From Cyclina sinensis (Eukaryota; Mollusca; Bivalvia; Venerida; Veneridae), in contig JAAONU010000014.1 in NCBI GenBank assembly GCA_012932295.1, forward strand, positions 34,999,977 through 35,063,976: DNA of 64,000 bases, given 5' to 3'. The translations under genes were made by a program, and so were the position numbers. How positions within the stretch are numbered: position 1 is the first letter of the stretch; each line of letters opens with the position of its first letter. Positions 47,801 through 59,340 of the stretch are shown in pieces. The notes beneath the pieces are model-generated. The model was not told the origin of the DNA. It was given only the letters and a program-made list of their open reading frames with translations, and did no database searches.

Positions 47801-50800
47801 ATGTCTGTTACGAAGTTTTATACATTTAAAAATACTGATTTTTGACTCCACCATTTATTAATTATGATAAGATATTTACTACTCCTTTGTATCAATGTTT
47901 CCCTTTTGTGTTATCCTTCTTAAATCTTTATAACGGTCATTAAGACTTTAAACTTAGCTGTGCCTTTTCTATTCAATTTTTCTCTACAAAAATGACAATT
48001 CGTTCAAACATATTATTGCTTGAAATCTTCTTGAAGCAGGAATACATTTGTTAGCAAACTTGAACATATATTGGTCGAATGACAGAGGTCGAGTAAGTTT
48101 GTTAACTGTTTTCTATTTTACTGATTTTTTTTCAAAACATGCTGGATAGAGTGTTATGGCACCAAATGTTGCATAAGGGGTACACTATTCTGACATTACC
48201 GAAAATCATTTGATAGTTTTTATTCCTTGACAGATTATGCACTGAGGCAATTAATTGTCGGAAAGTATCGACAAAGACTATACCCTAGAGATATTTTTTT
48301 GTATGCACGTGCAAATCACAAAAAAGAGAGAAGTGATTCTTGCGTAAGATAGCCATAAATAGAGACACTGTAACAGAAGGAAAATGCTTTGTTTAGAACA
48401 CTCAGTTTGAACGTTTATAGTTCGGTAACACATATCTTTTTCTACCTTTTAAGTACACAGGCATTATCTGTCTAATTTTGCAGCCTTATTATGTATACAT
48501 ATTAATTAATACTGCATGGGATTGTGTCATAACAATCATAGGTGGTTGATGTAATTTATTGCTTAACATCAATATTTGTGTATGCAAAATTAACCATATG
48601 GAGTTTGAGATATATCGTCTGGAACTGCAATATTACCAGTTTACCGGTGCCATATTTATGTACTCTTATCTCATATACTACGTCTACAAAACACAGACGC
48701 AAAATCATATTCTCTTAATTCTCCGTACTTATCCTTAAAAACAAAGCATAATATCTTAGCTTTTTTTCATTAAATGTAGTCATAATGTTACACAGTGCTT
48801 ATTTATCATTGATTTATGCAAATTGAAACAATAAATATCAATTAAACTGTTTCGAACCAGACATCCAACCCCTTGCATTACGCATCAGTCTTAGAAATGT
48901 CAGATCACGCAATATAACAATAACTATAGTACACCTGTGAAGAGCATTTAAATAGAAGAAAATGGGTTTGATATACATAAAACCTTTAATTCCCTTATTT
49001 TTAAGGGACATTTACCGAACCATCAGGTGTGAGTACAAGCAACAGAAGCATGGTAGGTCAATCGACGAGTTCTTTAATTCAGGATGTTAGCCAGTGATGT
49101 ATTTCTCAGTCTGTGTTTTTATTGTCGATCTTATTCCGAGATAAATGGTTACAACTTAAAAGAGGCCAGGGAATAGTGACTTTCTGATCTAAAAAATCAA
49201 CGAAGTATATTACTTAATGTTTAACAACAGCAATACCACGATAAAGTTTCAGATTACAAGCTCCCGTCACATAAACGTCTCACCGATGGAAAATTTTAAA
49301 CATTAAAGAAATGACTGGCCTTTGCCAAGCACTCTTCCAATCGTCTTGTTACAATAATATATAAGTGTTTGTGTCATTAGAAGCCAAAATAGCAGATAAA
49401 TACAGAATCAGTTTTTTAAATTCGCAAAATACAACTAATAACAAACAAAACTTCAAAGATAAATGGCAACGGTGTTTATTTTAACATTAAACTGGCAAAT
49501 TTCTAGCTTAAGGGCTTATTAGTTTTCGTATGCAGACTGTAGTTTATAAGCAGCATGCGCTTGTAAATCAATTTCATAATGGATTAAATAAAGCATGTCC
49601 TTTGGTTTGATGAATTCTTTAATTGGAAGAACTGATGCAGTTTATTAAATACAAACAGGAGTAATAGCTTACATATTTTACAATAACGACGTGAAAATCA
49701 AATGCAAGTTGTTGAACACGCATCGATTGCAATGCTAGTGGCAAAAGATTCACTCCTGTGTTACCAAGTTTTATTGTCTCACAAATTCGAACTTATCAGC
49801 GCTTTTACAAAGCACTGAACTTTCAAGAGTAGAATTAAAGCAATAAAATGTTCCGTTGTCAATGCTAATTTTCGGTTCAAGGCTTCAACACAAGCCTGGT
49901 ATAAACATCAGACTCGAAAATCGTTCTTGCAATTTGGAAGTTACCTGATAATGAACTCCAAAGGAAAAAAAAGTCTTCAACAATTGACAGGCAATTATAT
50001 AATAAGATATCTGTGTTGTTTTTTTTTTCTTCTTAGAAATCTCGAAGTAAAACAGTATGATCATAGTAATGATAATAGTGATACAGGAAGTAGACAATTA
50101 AAACAATATCGAGAGCTCAATCCAAAACAGTCGTTTTACCTCATAAAATATAGTTACAACTGCTTTGCACTGACCCATTTATTATGTTAAGATCTCTTTT
50201 CTGAATGTTGTTGTAACACGCAGTATTAGTATCTGATTGGTGAAAAAACGTCTTGCCTAAAGCCGTCAAAGCTTTTAAATCACAGAACGACTGAAATTTA
50301 ATGCAGTGATATTTATGTTTCATGTTTGGTACTTTCAAAAGCGAAGTAACCTGATGCTTAACAGTAATGATGCTATTTAACCATCTAGACTATATCTCAT
50401 TAAGTCTGTAGGTATTCCTAAAACTACAATTAGTCGACTTGGACCATCCTTGTTCGGCTTAATCTATGTATGCACGACTAGATCACCTCGAGGTGTCATG
50501 TTTCGGCCTAATGCACATATTCATGCTTAGTTTAATAACAGCAATTGGCAGGAAAAAACGTCACAGGTTTTCGTCTGAATCAATATTTAAGAAAATAAAG
50601 ACAAAATCAAAACAGTTCAGTTTAAATTCTTACCATTCAACTCTGCCATGTTCCTTCAATGTAAAGAAATGTCTGCATTTCAGCAAGTTCTTGCCACAGT
50701 AAGGTTAATACGGTGTTTTCTTTCTGATAATACTAAATGTATTAATTTGGTAATTTATTATTATATCGATTTCAACAAACTCAATTTTAAAAAACCGAAT

Positions 50801-52890
50801 ACAAATTTTTGGTGATGAATAACCAAGATTTCAATATTATTAACAACGGCAGTATCGTGATAGATATGATGGAGCAAGGACAAGAAATATCCAAAGATTG
50901 TTTTAAAGATGTTAAGAACATTATCAGTTTTGATATTCAGTTCATTGACTCACTTAAAAAAACAAAACCAGTTATTCTAACATAATTATTGTTCTTTCCT
51001 TTGAGTCAATTGTATACCATCAAAGTCTCGAGCTTTACAATTATATTGCCATTTCGTTGTAATATATACGGGGAATGTCCGTAAAGTTCAATGACAATAC
51101 TTACTTTAAGAAAGCTAGAGCAATTTCATAACTTCTAATTTGTCTGTTATTTGCCTTTATATGTTTAAAAGATGCTAGTGATTTGATTTATGTTTCGCGC
51201 TTGTTTTCAACCCCCCAAAAAACTTTCAAGAATAATATAAATTTAAACATACTTATTTCATGTATTTTTCCCTGATTACTTCAGTTTCACTATCATTTCT
51301 TTAAATTTTCCAACGAATAATACTTATTATAATACCTGTTTTTTGCCTTCCGGAGTAAGAACGTATGAAGCCGCCTATGCTATCATAAACACCCTATTAC
51401 ATATCGTCACATTGCTATGAACATTTAAAAATGAAAGTAAATTTCCCTTTTTTTATATTAAGAAATAGAACACACCGCTAAACCGGTCAGCACACGAAGT
51501 CGAAAGCTGATGTCCGTTTGATGATAGGAGTCGACTGGAAGGTCACTATTACGTCAGGAGGTCATAAGTAGTGTGACTGTGTCTAATACTAACCTGCACA
51601 TAATTTCTACATTTTACCTCATTTTACCTCTAAACCAATGTAAAATTCTGAGAAAAAATATGTACATGTGCTTGAAAAATAAAGACGTGAGAATTTTGAG
51701 AACATCTATATCTCGACGGGCTGCTGAAATAAAGTTCATTCACCGTACTGATATTAACACTTTGTGGGATTTCTTACAGATAAAGCTCAGGGGGGATCGC
51801 TGAACCGAAAATTAAGTGACGGAATGAGTGCTTCGATGTTATAATAATATTAAACTATTTATCACACTGATAAAGGGACCGCTGTTTGTTTAAAAAATGT
51901 AACAAATTCTGTAACTTTAGGTGTAATGAAATCATATATGCAGTTACGTAATTATTTTATTTTTCATGTTACATTTCTTCTCATTAATGCTTGTCGCCAC
52001 AGTTGTCAGACTGTTTCTGAATAAGGGTTACTTCTAACCAACATCTGATGCTATATATGGTAAACGTGATTTGTAAATAATGATCATGCAAGCTGCGCAA
52101 ACCAGGTCAATGTATTGTATACCATTATTATGGAAATTCATTATAATTATGATGTATGTGTAGCAATATGACTAGTTGAAAGTAACGGATATCTATATTT
52201 ATCAATCTCTATGTGTGATTTTTTTTTGTGAAACTAGCTGACAAAATGAGAAAACGTAACACCTGTGTGGGCTACAAATAGATACGACCGCATTTATATC
52301 AATTCATCTCACCCACGGATCCATCTAGATGCATATTCGTTTCAGGCAAGAGAAAATATACATCTGGTCAACAAAATGATGTTTCAGTTGTGTATACAAG
52401 AAAATATTAAAGGATAATCAAATTATTTTTATAGTACTATGTTGTGAATTCAAACACATCTTCATTTATAGAAGTTGAAAGTGAAATACCCTAAAAGTAA
52501 GCCATGATATACTGCGTCTGTGTTTTATTCTCTAATTCGCTATCAAATAAAAAAACAATTTTTCGTTTTCATGAATTCTTATTTTCAGGCAGAGCTTGTG
52601 CACAAAGGTTATTGAAGACTGGTTTTCAAGATATAGTTTCAAACTTTGAGGTTTAACTTCATTTTGATACGCAGAAATGGATTCCACCTGCAACTATCCC
52701 CAACACTGTGGAGAAGTCTGATAACCTCTCCTATAAAGACTAGTACTGCTTTACTCGAATTTTGCCTTCAATATTATTGACTTTTATATGAAATTGAAAG
52801 AAACTAAATGTTCTGAATTTAAAGGTATGCCTCACTAAACCTAAGACATTTATTCATTTTCCATTACTGTTGATCGTCGTTTCCAGGGAT
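44870..52890 (+). repeat. Segmental duplication, copy 2
   Basis: The partner of 18430-27400 in the same orientation. It lacks the 21.3-kb DNA-element insertion, the reverse-transcriptase relic and the 27-bp minisatellite, and so shows the arrangement without those later events. It also contains an internal second copy of one unit: 48820-49930 repeats, diverged, parts of 45180-46640 (GCAAATTGAAAC, AATGTCAGATCACGCAAT and AAAGCAATAAA words). No intact gene is visible. Confidence 0.75.
50815..50985 (+). CDS. Short open frame (56 aa), unidentified
   Basis: ATG to TAA gives MNNQDFNIINNGSIVIDMME, then QGQEISKDCFKDVKNI and a Lys-rich end. It is acidic and helix-prone in the middle. Its first 50 or so bases resemble the reverse complement of about 24510-24560 (TGGTGATGA-TAACxAAGATTT and TTATTAACAACG), which belongs to the unidentified relic there. 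It may therefore be another piece of the same family. No domain was recognised. Confidence 0.3.
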   Translation: MNNQDFNIINNGSIVIDMMEQGQEISKDCFKDVKNIISFDIQFIDSLKKTKPVILT

Positions 52891-54080
52891 TTCTAAAATA
52901 TAGCAAAGAACTTTACTTAAGAGAACTGTCTCATCAATTACGAGTTTTAAACACAATACGCCACATGCTCTCACAAAATGAATTCAAGTAAGAGATATTT
53001 AGTATATAATTATCTTTCTTCTTAAACTAGGGTTTGAATAATCGTTTTTAACTGAATTTTCTATTAAAACTGCCATGTCTTTAAACAAGTTGTTGGTCCT
53101 GTTCAATGACGAGTTTTATCTATAAAATGATATCTGCACGGGAACTTAATTTTGTTTTAATTTTGGATACAAACCGTCTTCACTTTACAAACTCTTCATC
53201 CACTTTTCTCCCACAACGCTTGAAATTAAACTTTTGATTTTCTCATATTATTTTGGTTAATTTCTCTCCGGGGATTTCGTTTGGTTTGATTACTGATCTT
53301 GCTAAACGAGATACAGTGTAATTAAATGATAACTGCATCTATCTGCAGTCAATAAGACAGTTAAATAGGGAATAATTGTTTGTTTCAGTTTAAGATAGAT
53401 ATATATCTTCACTGAGGAATCATTAAAAAGCATGTGCACGGTCAGGAAAGACACTGATCGACATACAGAAGAAACATACATAAAATTCTATAGAAATTAG
53501 AGCCAATTTCGTAACAAAATATCTTTAAAAACATCTTTTATCTGCAACTGATTCGGAAATTTTTTTCTTGTTCCTTTCTCATCTCGTACATTCTTTTATT
53601 ATTTCATGCTTAAACATATAACGCATGGAACAAAAGAAAAAGAATGTTTGTCAGTTCTATCACAAAAACGATAAAATGTTAAGCTAGATTGATACTGCTT
53701 TTATAGAATGTAATCTTACAATCTTAGAGCATTAAAATATTTCACAGAACACGCCAGACTGTCCGATTTTGAGCACAAGACACGAAGTAACATTCTTAAT
53801 TGGAGACTCCGCGTAGCAGCTTATTTTCAGAAGCTTTTTAACTATTATCATACAACAAAGACAAGGAAGATATAACATAAAAGCTCGTGTTCGTTTTTAT
53901 AATTTTTACGATCAAAATAATATAGTACGTATATTCAGTGTTTACATCTGTATTGCATATTTTTTTTCATTACTTTTATATGAAGTCAATTTGTATTATA
54001 AATGTCATGTATGTCATGTTTGTATTCAAATATGATCTGTATGTAATGTATTCAGATATAATTGTGTCTCATCTTAAAAC
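52891..54080. other. AT-rich sequence, nothing recognised
   Basis: Similarity to copy 1 fades out at the left edge. The rest shows no frame, array or terminus that I can support. Confidence 0.45.
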
Positions 54081-54084
54081 ACAA

Positions 54085-54240
54085 CCTAGAATACAATTCT
54101 AGGATTTAAATTTGAAACCTATACAATTAAAATAAGCACACAATAGTAGTAATACATTAAATATTAGATACAAATAGCAGTAAAACATTAAATATTAGAT
54201 CCAAATAGCAGTAACATTAACTATTAGATACAAATGGCCC
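54085..54240 (+). repeat. Palindrome and three-unit tandem repeat
   Basis: The palindrome CCTAGAATACAATTCTAGG lies at about 54085-54103. At 54140-54235 three units of about 30-33 bp carry TTAGATACAAATAGCAGTAA and ACATTAAATA, with small differences. Confidence 0.7.
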
Positions 54241-54292
54241 TTTTGGAATACAAATTACAGAAATAATAAGATAATAAAAGTAATAACTAATA

Positions 54293-54385
54293 CTACAGTC
54301 AATCCTCGTTGGCACGAAGTCGTCGGGACCGCAACACATCACCTACACGGCATTTGTCGTTATAACAAGGACGAGGTAATCAGCT
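54293..54385 (+). repeat. Possible solo transposon terminus (pogo/Tc1-like)
   Basis: After a TA dinucleotide the sequence reads CAGTCAATCCTCGTTGG, then ACGAAGTCGTCGGGACCG, and a partly complementary AACAAGGACGAGG closes a hairpin with CCTCGTT. This resembles termini of pogo/Tigger-type elements (CAGTxxxxCCTCGTTA..., from memory). The matching opposite end was not found, so it is at best a fragment. Confidence 0.35.
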
Positions 54386-55440
54386 CAAAGATTTTATATT
54401 GGAATTTCGCAAACTTAATATGAACACTTGATGAGCCAGATAAAGCACTGAAATACATATTTATAGGCTCTTTAAAGCAAATAATTCATAGAATTAAAGT
54501 AAATGTTTGTACATACAGATATTCTAGTTTTCTCATCTAAACTGAGTCACTGTATAACATATTGAAGTTGGAAAGCTGACGTCAATAAATGAAACCAAAT
54601 GCTAGAGCTCGAGAAGAATTAATTAACCGTTTGAAATGGCTGACAAAGTATGAAAGTTTATGTTAAAACTTTATTTGAATGTTCCAACGCACACTATTAA
54701 ACAGACTCCTTCCGAAAAAAAAGGATTATAAAAACATGTTTTCATTAGTTGTTGGAAGCTGCTAAATATATCACTGGATGTGGCTTTCAATATACTTTTC
54801 AGGTCGCTGCTCAAAAAGAAATGTAAGTTTAGCTTAAACCTATTTTTTCTTTACAATAGGAAAACAAAATCTTGCAATATATCTTCTTTGCGACAGTGGA
54901 ATGCGGGAAGTCACTGGAGAATCACAGACGTATGGTTCAATTTTATGAATAATAGAACTCGAAAAGATATGCCATGTGTGGTTTGGAAAAAAGAGATCAG
55001 ATGCACGGTACACTTTTCAGATCGTCCTTAAGCTTAGTTATAAAAATAACGATACCGGACCTACTCGTGTCGGTATACTTGCAGTTTCACTCTGAGAAAA
55101 TTAGTTACAGACTAGTAAGTAACTATTCTATTCCCAGAGTAAGTTTGGAGAGTCATCATAAGATCGTATTTCCATGACTGTGTCCTATTGTTGTGCAAGT
55201 AAGTCATTGTGTAACCGTAGTTAGAAAATTCTCGAAATAAGACTGCCTGATGAGTGAAATTATATTTTAATCTTATAAATTGAAACAAATTGCAGAATAG
55301 TTTTCGAGTTTTAACAAGAAAAAAAGTTTGATTACAAAAAGTAATTAAGTAGCGTTTGTAATAGAACATAGCAATATGATGCAGCTATCCATTACTTAAG
55401 GGCAGTCAACACGCACACACACACGTGCAACTGAGAAGTA
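54386..55440. other. AT-rich sequence, nothing recognised
   Basis: The frames at 54780-55031 (plus, 83 aa) and 55112-55369 (minus, 85 aa) show no domain, and their composition fits chance. Confidence 0.45.
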
Positions 55441-55443
55441 AGA

Positions 55444-55588
55444 GACCAAATTAGATTTCATATATACTTAAGTTTTCTCGTTTCAAACATATTTTGAAAA
55501 CAAATATTTACGATAGACCAAATTAAATTTCATATAATTCTTAAGTTTTCTCTTCTCAAACGTATTTTGAAAACAAATATTAACGATA
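55444..55588 (+). repeat. 72-bp tandem duplication
   Basis: Two units starting GACCAAATTA at 55444 and 55516 and ending AACGATA/TACGATA are about 90 percent alike by eye. A short AC-rich run lies just upstream (55411-55427). Confidence 0.85.
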
Positions 55589-56143
55589 GCTACCATTAGC
55601 TAAATTATCTTATTCCTGTTTATTCTCTGGGGGTTCATATTTCAGTATTTTTATACGTGTTTATCTAAGCGACAGCTCCTTTACTCGTCACTACTGGGCG
55701 ACACTGTAATATGCAGGTAATAGTCATCGTTTGAAAATGTAGGGACATACATAGATTTGAAACATGACTCTCAAACGAAAAGTGTATTTTTGTTTGTAAA
55801 TGACCATATCAGTCATACCGAGAAGTATTTCAGGTTTAGTTTTGTTATAAAAACAAGCAAAATTTTTACTGACTGATTGAGTGAAAATATAAACTGTTTT
55901 ATATATTTTCTAATTTAATAAGATTAATGTTCTGGTTATAAGTTTTGCTAACAGGTATAAACTAATAGCTTTTATAAAAGCTTACTTAAAGGTCATGGTT
56001 TAATAAATGCGTTTCAAAGAGGTTGGAAACTGAGGCCAATGTTTATGTCTTCATGCTTAGACAGTAAGGAAAGTCTTACTACTTCTAATCATAGACTGAA
56101 AAGTTTATGTCTTGCTTAAATCATTATCAGTTTGAAAATTGCC

Positions 56144-56302
56144 ATGTTTGAAGGTTGTGAGGCAATAAAATCCCTTGATATATCAGAAAAGCGTAAAGGT
56201 CAGGTCATTAAATACCTGATTAGTGCTTGTATACACTGCTATAAAATGCACTTCCCTTTGAATTTCAGCTCGGAAACGGTAAGACGCAACTGCAGAAAAT
56301 AG
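56144..56302 (+). CDS. Family B coding-like block, plus copy (52 aa)
   Basis: The frame MFEGCEAIKSLDIS through QVIKYLISACIHCYKMHF matches the minus frame at 36072-36281. A 2-bp difference just upstream of the ATG and another after KMHF break the wider frame relative to the other copy. This suggests that one or both copies are degenerate. No family was recognised. Confidence 0.28.
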   Translation: MFEGCEAIKSLDISEKRKGQVIKYLISACIHCYKMHFPLNFSSETVRRNCRK

Positions 56303-57742
56303 CTTCCTGTTGACAGTCTACTGCTATGAAATGACTATTAAAATAAATGAGATCAAGATTTTTTTTTACCACTGCTGTCATATTATTGACGACACTAACC
56401 ATGGCAACTGCTACTCAGACTAGTTCGGTGTATTTCTGGGAATATTAAACTGGATGAATACGAAATACATTCTAAGAGTGATATCTTAAATTGAAATATC
56501 TTACAGATATAGCATTGTATAAATAAAATGTATATGATTTAAATGTGTATTGTTTTAGTATCGATGATTTAAAAAGTAAAAAGCCGATGTTTCTTGGTGA
56601 CATCTTGATAGACAATGATGATGTTATTCTCCTCAACTTTAGTTGAAATGGTTATTGATTCGTGCTTTTATTGTATTTCACTTTATTTATAATCTGATTC
56701 AGTAGAAATGAATTATGTGATATTACAAATAATGTTGCTATGACTTAAGGGTAAGTCTCTTTCAGCAAACGTCACAAATAATAGCTTGCACAGTTGGTTA
56801 CTTAGGCCTCGTAAATTTCAAAATAATACCTTCAAGTGACATTTGACGTTCATTATCGAAGGTAACTAGATGAAATCATTTGTTCCAAAATGTTTGTTTA
56901 CAGCTTCCTGCCATGAAAGCATGAATATATCATTTCTACTGTACAAGGGTCGTAAATAGCTGCCATGCCGTAACGAAATGGACGCTTACTTTTTGTAATG
57001 CCATGAATGTCTCTTAGCGCGTGAAATCACGCACACTAGCATTTATTTCGTTGAACTGCAGTACAACAGGATATATGGTTATGTTTGAACGCTGCAAGAG
57101 TTTATTTAAACACAGGTTGGTTATTTTTAAATTCTGTATAGTACTATTGGCATTTAAACAAATATCGACCCTTAAAGGGGCAATATATTTTCCATTTAAT
57201 GAGGGACATTCCTGATAACAAATTATCTCCCTTACTCATATAACATCAAAGATAGACCAAATAGCACATTGGTCCTTTCAGTTGGAATCCTCTAACTTTA
57301 TCCTTGTTTCTAATTGTGATGGTCTTGACTTTTAAGTGTGAAAATTGTCTCTGATATATTAAATAAAAAGTTAGGATTATCAAAAAACAAAGATAACGGT
57401 GTTAACAAAACATGTTGCTAAACTTATTGTGTAATCTGACTACAATTATTGCAAATAATTGGGCTTAATAATCACCATACCAAAAAAGAAAGTAGCGATA
57501 AAAGCCGAGGAATCCAAATGGAAGGACCAATGAAATATCAGAGAGTATTCAGGGTAGATAATCCACTAATGTCCACCATTAGAAGTTTTTGTTATCAACT
57601 CTTATCATCGAAAACAGACCATTTGTCAATGTGAAATACTCGTAACGAGTTTTTTTTTTCTTTTTAAAACAAAAGTGCAGCAAGTTTAACTCAGCTACGT
57701 CTAAATGATCACATGAGTAATGAAAGTGCTCTCGATCCATCC

Positions 57743-57892
57743 TCACTGTAAACAAACATAGCAGACCCAACAAGCTGTTCGTATTAACATTCCAGCGTGT
57801 CGAGACTTGGGATCCTGAGATTTCTTTCTAAGAGCTTCTGTTTTTCCTTCATGTGATTCCGGACTAAACTTGGGTCGACCACGAGACGCCAT
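57743..57892 (-). CDS. Divergent frame 1 (49 aa), possible first exon
   Basis: Opens with MASRGRPKFSPESHEGKTEA and continues LRKKSQDPKSRHAGM before a hydrophobic, Cys-rich end (CWVCYVCLQ) that may already be intron. The start is ATGGCG with A at position -3. RGRP is an AT-hook-like core and the segment is strongly basic, which would suit a nuclear protein; this is inference. A GCATGCGCATGC motif lies 10-25 bases upstream. The frame is identical in the second copy (62764-62913). No family was recognised. Confidence 0.42.
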   Translation of the reverse strand: MASRGRPKFSPESHEGKTEALRKKSQDPKSRHAGMLIRTACWVCYVCLQ

Positions 57893-57972
57893 TTAACCGT
57901 TGCACGCATGCGCATGCTTGGGTATCAAAAACAGATACCGGAAATTAACAGAGTTAAAATAGTATCTTTTCA
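57893..57972. promoter_or_regulatory. Putative bidirectional promoter
   Basis: Eighty bases separate two outward-facing ATGGC starts. On the minus-gene side is GCATGCGCATGC, close to the NRF1 consensus (YGCGCAYGCGCR) though not perfect. In the middle is ACCGGAAAT, which matches the ETS core GGAA. Four CpGs cluster here in otherwise CpG-poor DNA. NRF1 and ETS sites are typical of animal bidirectional housekeeping promoters. Activity is inferred only. Confidence 0.4.
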
Positions 57973-58113
57973 ATGGCATTGCCAACAATAGTGAGCGCAT
58001 TTCATGCAACATATGTTTGTGAAAAGGGACATCAAGTCGATATTAAGGCAACCGTCAGGTTCGTTTCAGATCAAACAGAACCAAGTTCTGTCTATTATAT
58101 TAGGACATATTAG
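57973..58113 (+). CDS. Divergent frame 2 (46 aa), possible first exon
   Basis: Opens MALPTIVSAFHATYVCEKGH and continues QVDIKATVRFVSDQTEPSSV to a TAG. The composition is protein-like. The last residues overlap a doubled ATTAGGACAT, so the true end may be different (for example a splice site lost by duplication). The second copy at 62994-63134 differs by one base that changes Pro to Gln. A 60-aa frame from an internal ATG in another register is probably a shadow. No family was recognised. Confidence 0.4.
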   Translation: MALPTIVSAFHATYVCEKGHQVDIKATVRFVSDQTEPSSVYYIRTY

Positions 58114-58145
58114 GACATACTGTCTTATTAAAGTTGTATTATATG

Positions 58146-58195
58146 TATTATACAAGGGTTGTCCAGAAAACGTAGACCTCTGGTAACTTCCGCAT
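58146..58195 (+). repeat. Possible mariner-like terminal fragment
   Basis: TATACAAGGGTTGTCCAGAA resembles mariner-type inverted repeats (TAxxAGGGTxxTCCxxAAA, from memory). No inverted partner (GGACAACCC) is visible nearby. It may mark one edge of the sequence gained by family B. Confidence 0.3.
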
Positions 58196-59340
58196 TTTCC
58201 AATGTGCATACACAAAATGGTGCAAGTAAGTGATTAAAACATTTTTTTCTGCTGTATTGGCCAGTTTTGTATCGTAAGTATACATATACCGTGTTGCTAT
58301 AGATATATCTTACTTTTTTCCTCATATACTTCCTTCAGTTTGACATTTTCAACCTATGTATTTAACTTTATAGTAAATATCATGATGGTATTGAGTTTAA
58401 AATATTTTTTGTAAGAAGACCTATTTAATGAGCGGTTTGTTGAATTTCAAAATCAGCTGAATTTAAACATAGAGAACACTACCACTTCGCAACAGAAGCT
58501 AACTGATAGGCAAGGGAGTATAGGTCTTGCATTATACCTCTGATACACACGTGCAAAATTAAACTAACGTCTTTCAATTAAAGTGTCATTGTCCTTTGGA
58601 CAACTGATCTCTCTTTTAGCCGCAACACTTTGTCTAGTACATGTACCGATTAATTTTATTCAAAATGGTTTTAAAAACACACTGTCTAATACTGGTACGT
58701 AATTATGCAGTTCTAAAATTGGACAAAGTATGACACAGTAATAGCTCGGAAAAGATCATAGTTTTATTACGTGTGCACAAAGAAACGCACTGAAGAACCT
58801 TCGAACTGCAGTTGCGCCAATAATGTCGTGCTTAACGCAAACGGGTCGGACCATAATACTACATAAGGTTCCAAAAAGTCGTGTGCAATAAAATTGACGT
58901 CTTTCAACAAAGTCTAACAAAACACCTCATAACTATTTCTCTTTTTTATTAATTCAGGTATTTGTCTATGTTAGACGCCTTAACTGAGTCTGGACAGACA
59001 GACCATACACATTTGAAGTATTAATTTAAAGTCTTTTACTCAAGTTTCATCTAATATCAGTTCCATTCCAACACCTTGTTAAACATTGCAAACGCTCTGT
59101 ATACGTGTGTTTGTTCTACGTTTTCTGAGATATATGAAAGAATAAATGTAGTGCAGTCAGTGCTGTTTGAGTTGATTAGAATGATTCTATCCGACTTTAA
59201 GAAATAATGGGCTTATATTGGGGTTAACATTTACAGATGAAAAAGGTGGAGGTACTGTCCAAAACATATTTTATTGCTACGTTTCAAAAGACTAAACAAA
59301 ACTGGGAGGGACATTTCTCTATTGCAAAATGTAAACAGCG

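Larger units (their letters stand above)
57173..58305. other. 1.1-kb segment inserted in family B, with divergent frames
   Basis: Absent from the copies at 34-36 kb and 60.7-61.5 kb, each of which has about 45-55 bases at this place. The left boundary is at TTAAAGGGGCAATAT and the right boundary near TATCTTAC. It contains the divergent 49-aa and 46-aa frames and a mariner-like end. No single pair of inverted termini bounds it, so the mechanism of gain (or of loss in other copies) is unclear. Confidence 0.55.
56928..58979 (+). repeat. Recent direct duplication, first copy
   Basis: Base-by-base reading against 61951-64000 shows three substitutions (near 57680, 58081 and 58297), one missing C near 57475 and one T fewer in a T-run near 57655. 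The period is 5,023 bp at the left end and 5,021 bp at the right. The left breakpoint has only a TAT in common. The right end lies beyond the window, so the whole unit, including the minisatellite, may be tandemly duplicated. Confidence 0.92.
56100..59340 (+). repeat. Family B repeat, plus long copy
   Basis: This aligns with the reverse complement of 34125-36290, except that about 57173-58305 has no counterpart there or in the copy at 60745-61480. The coding-like block FEGCEAIKS occupies 56144-56302 and the X-box-like motif 56395-56408. From 56928 on, the sequence is repeated almost perfectly at 61951-64000. Confidence 0.75.

Noticed and set aside
57021..57215. 64-aa frame present identically at 62044-62238 as a conserved gene
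   Set aside because: Identity is only the recent duplication; the older family B copies do not keep the frame.
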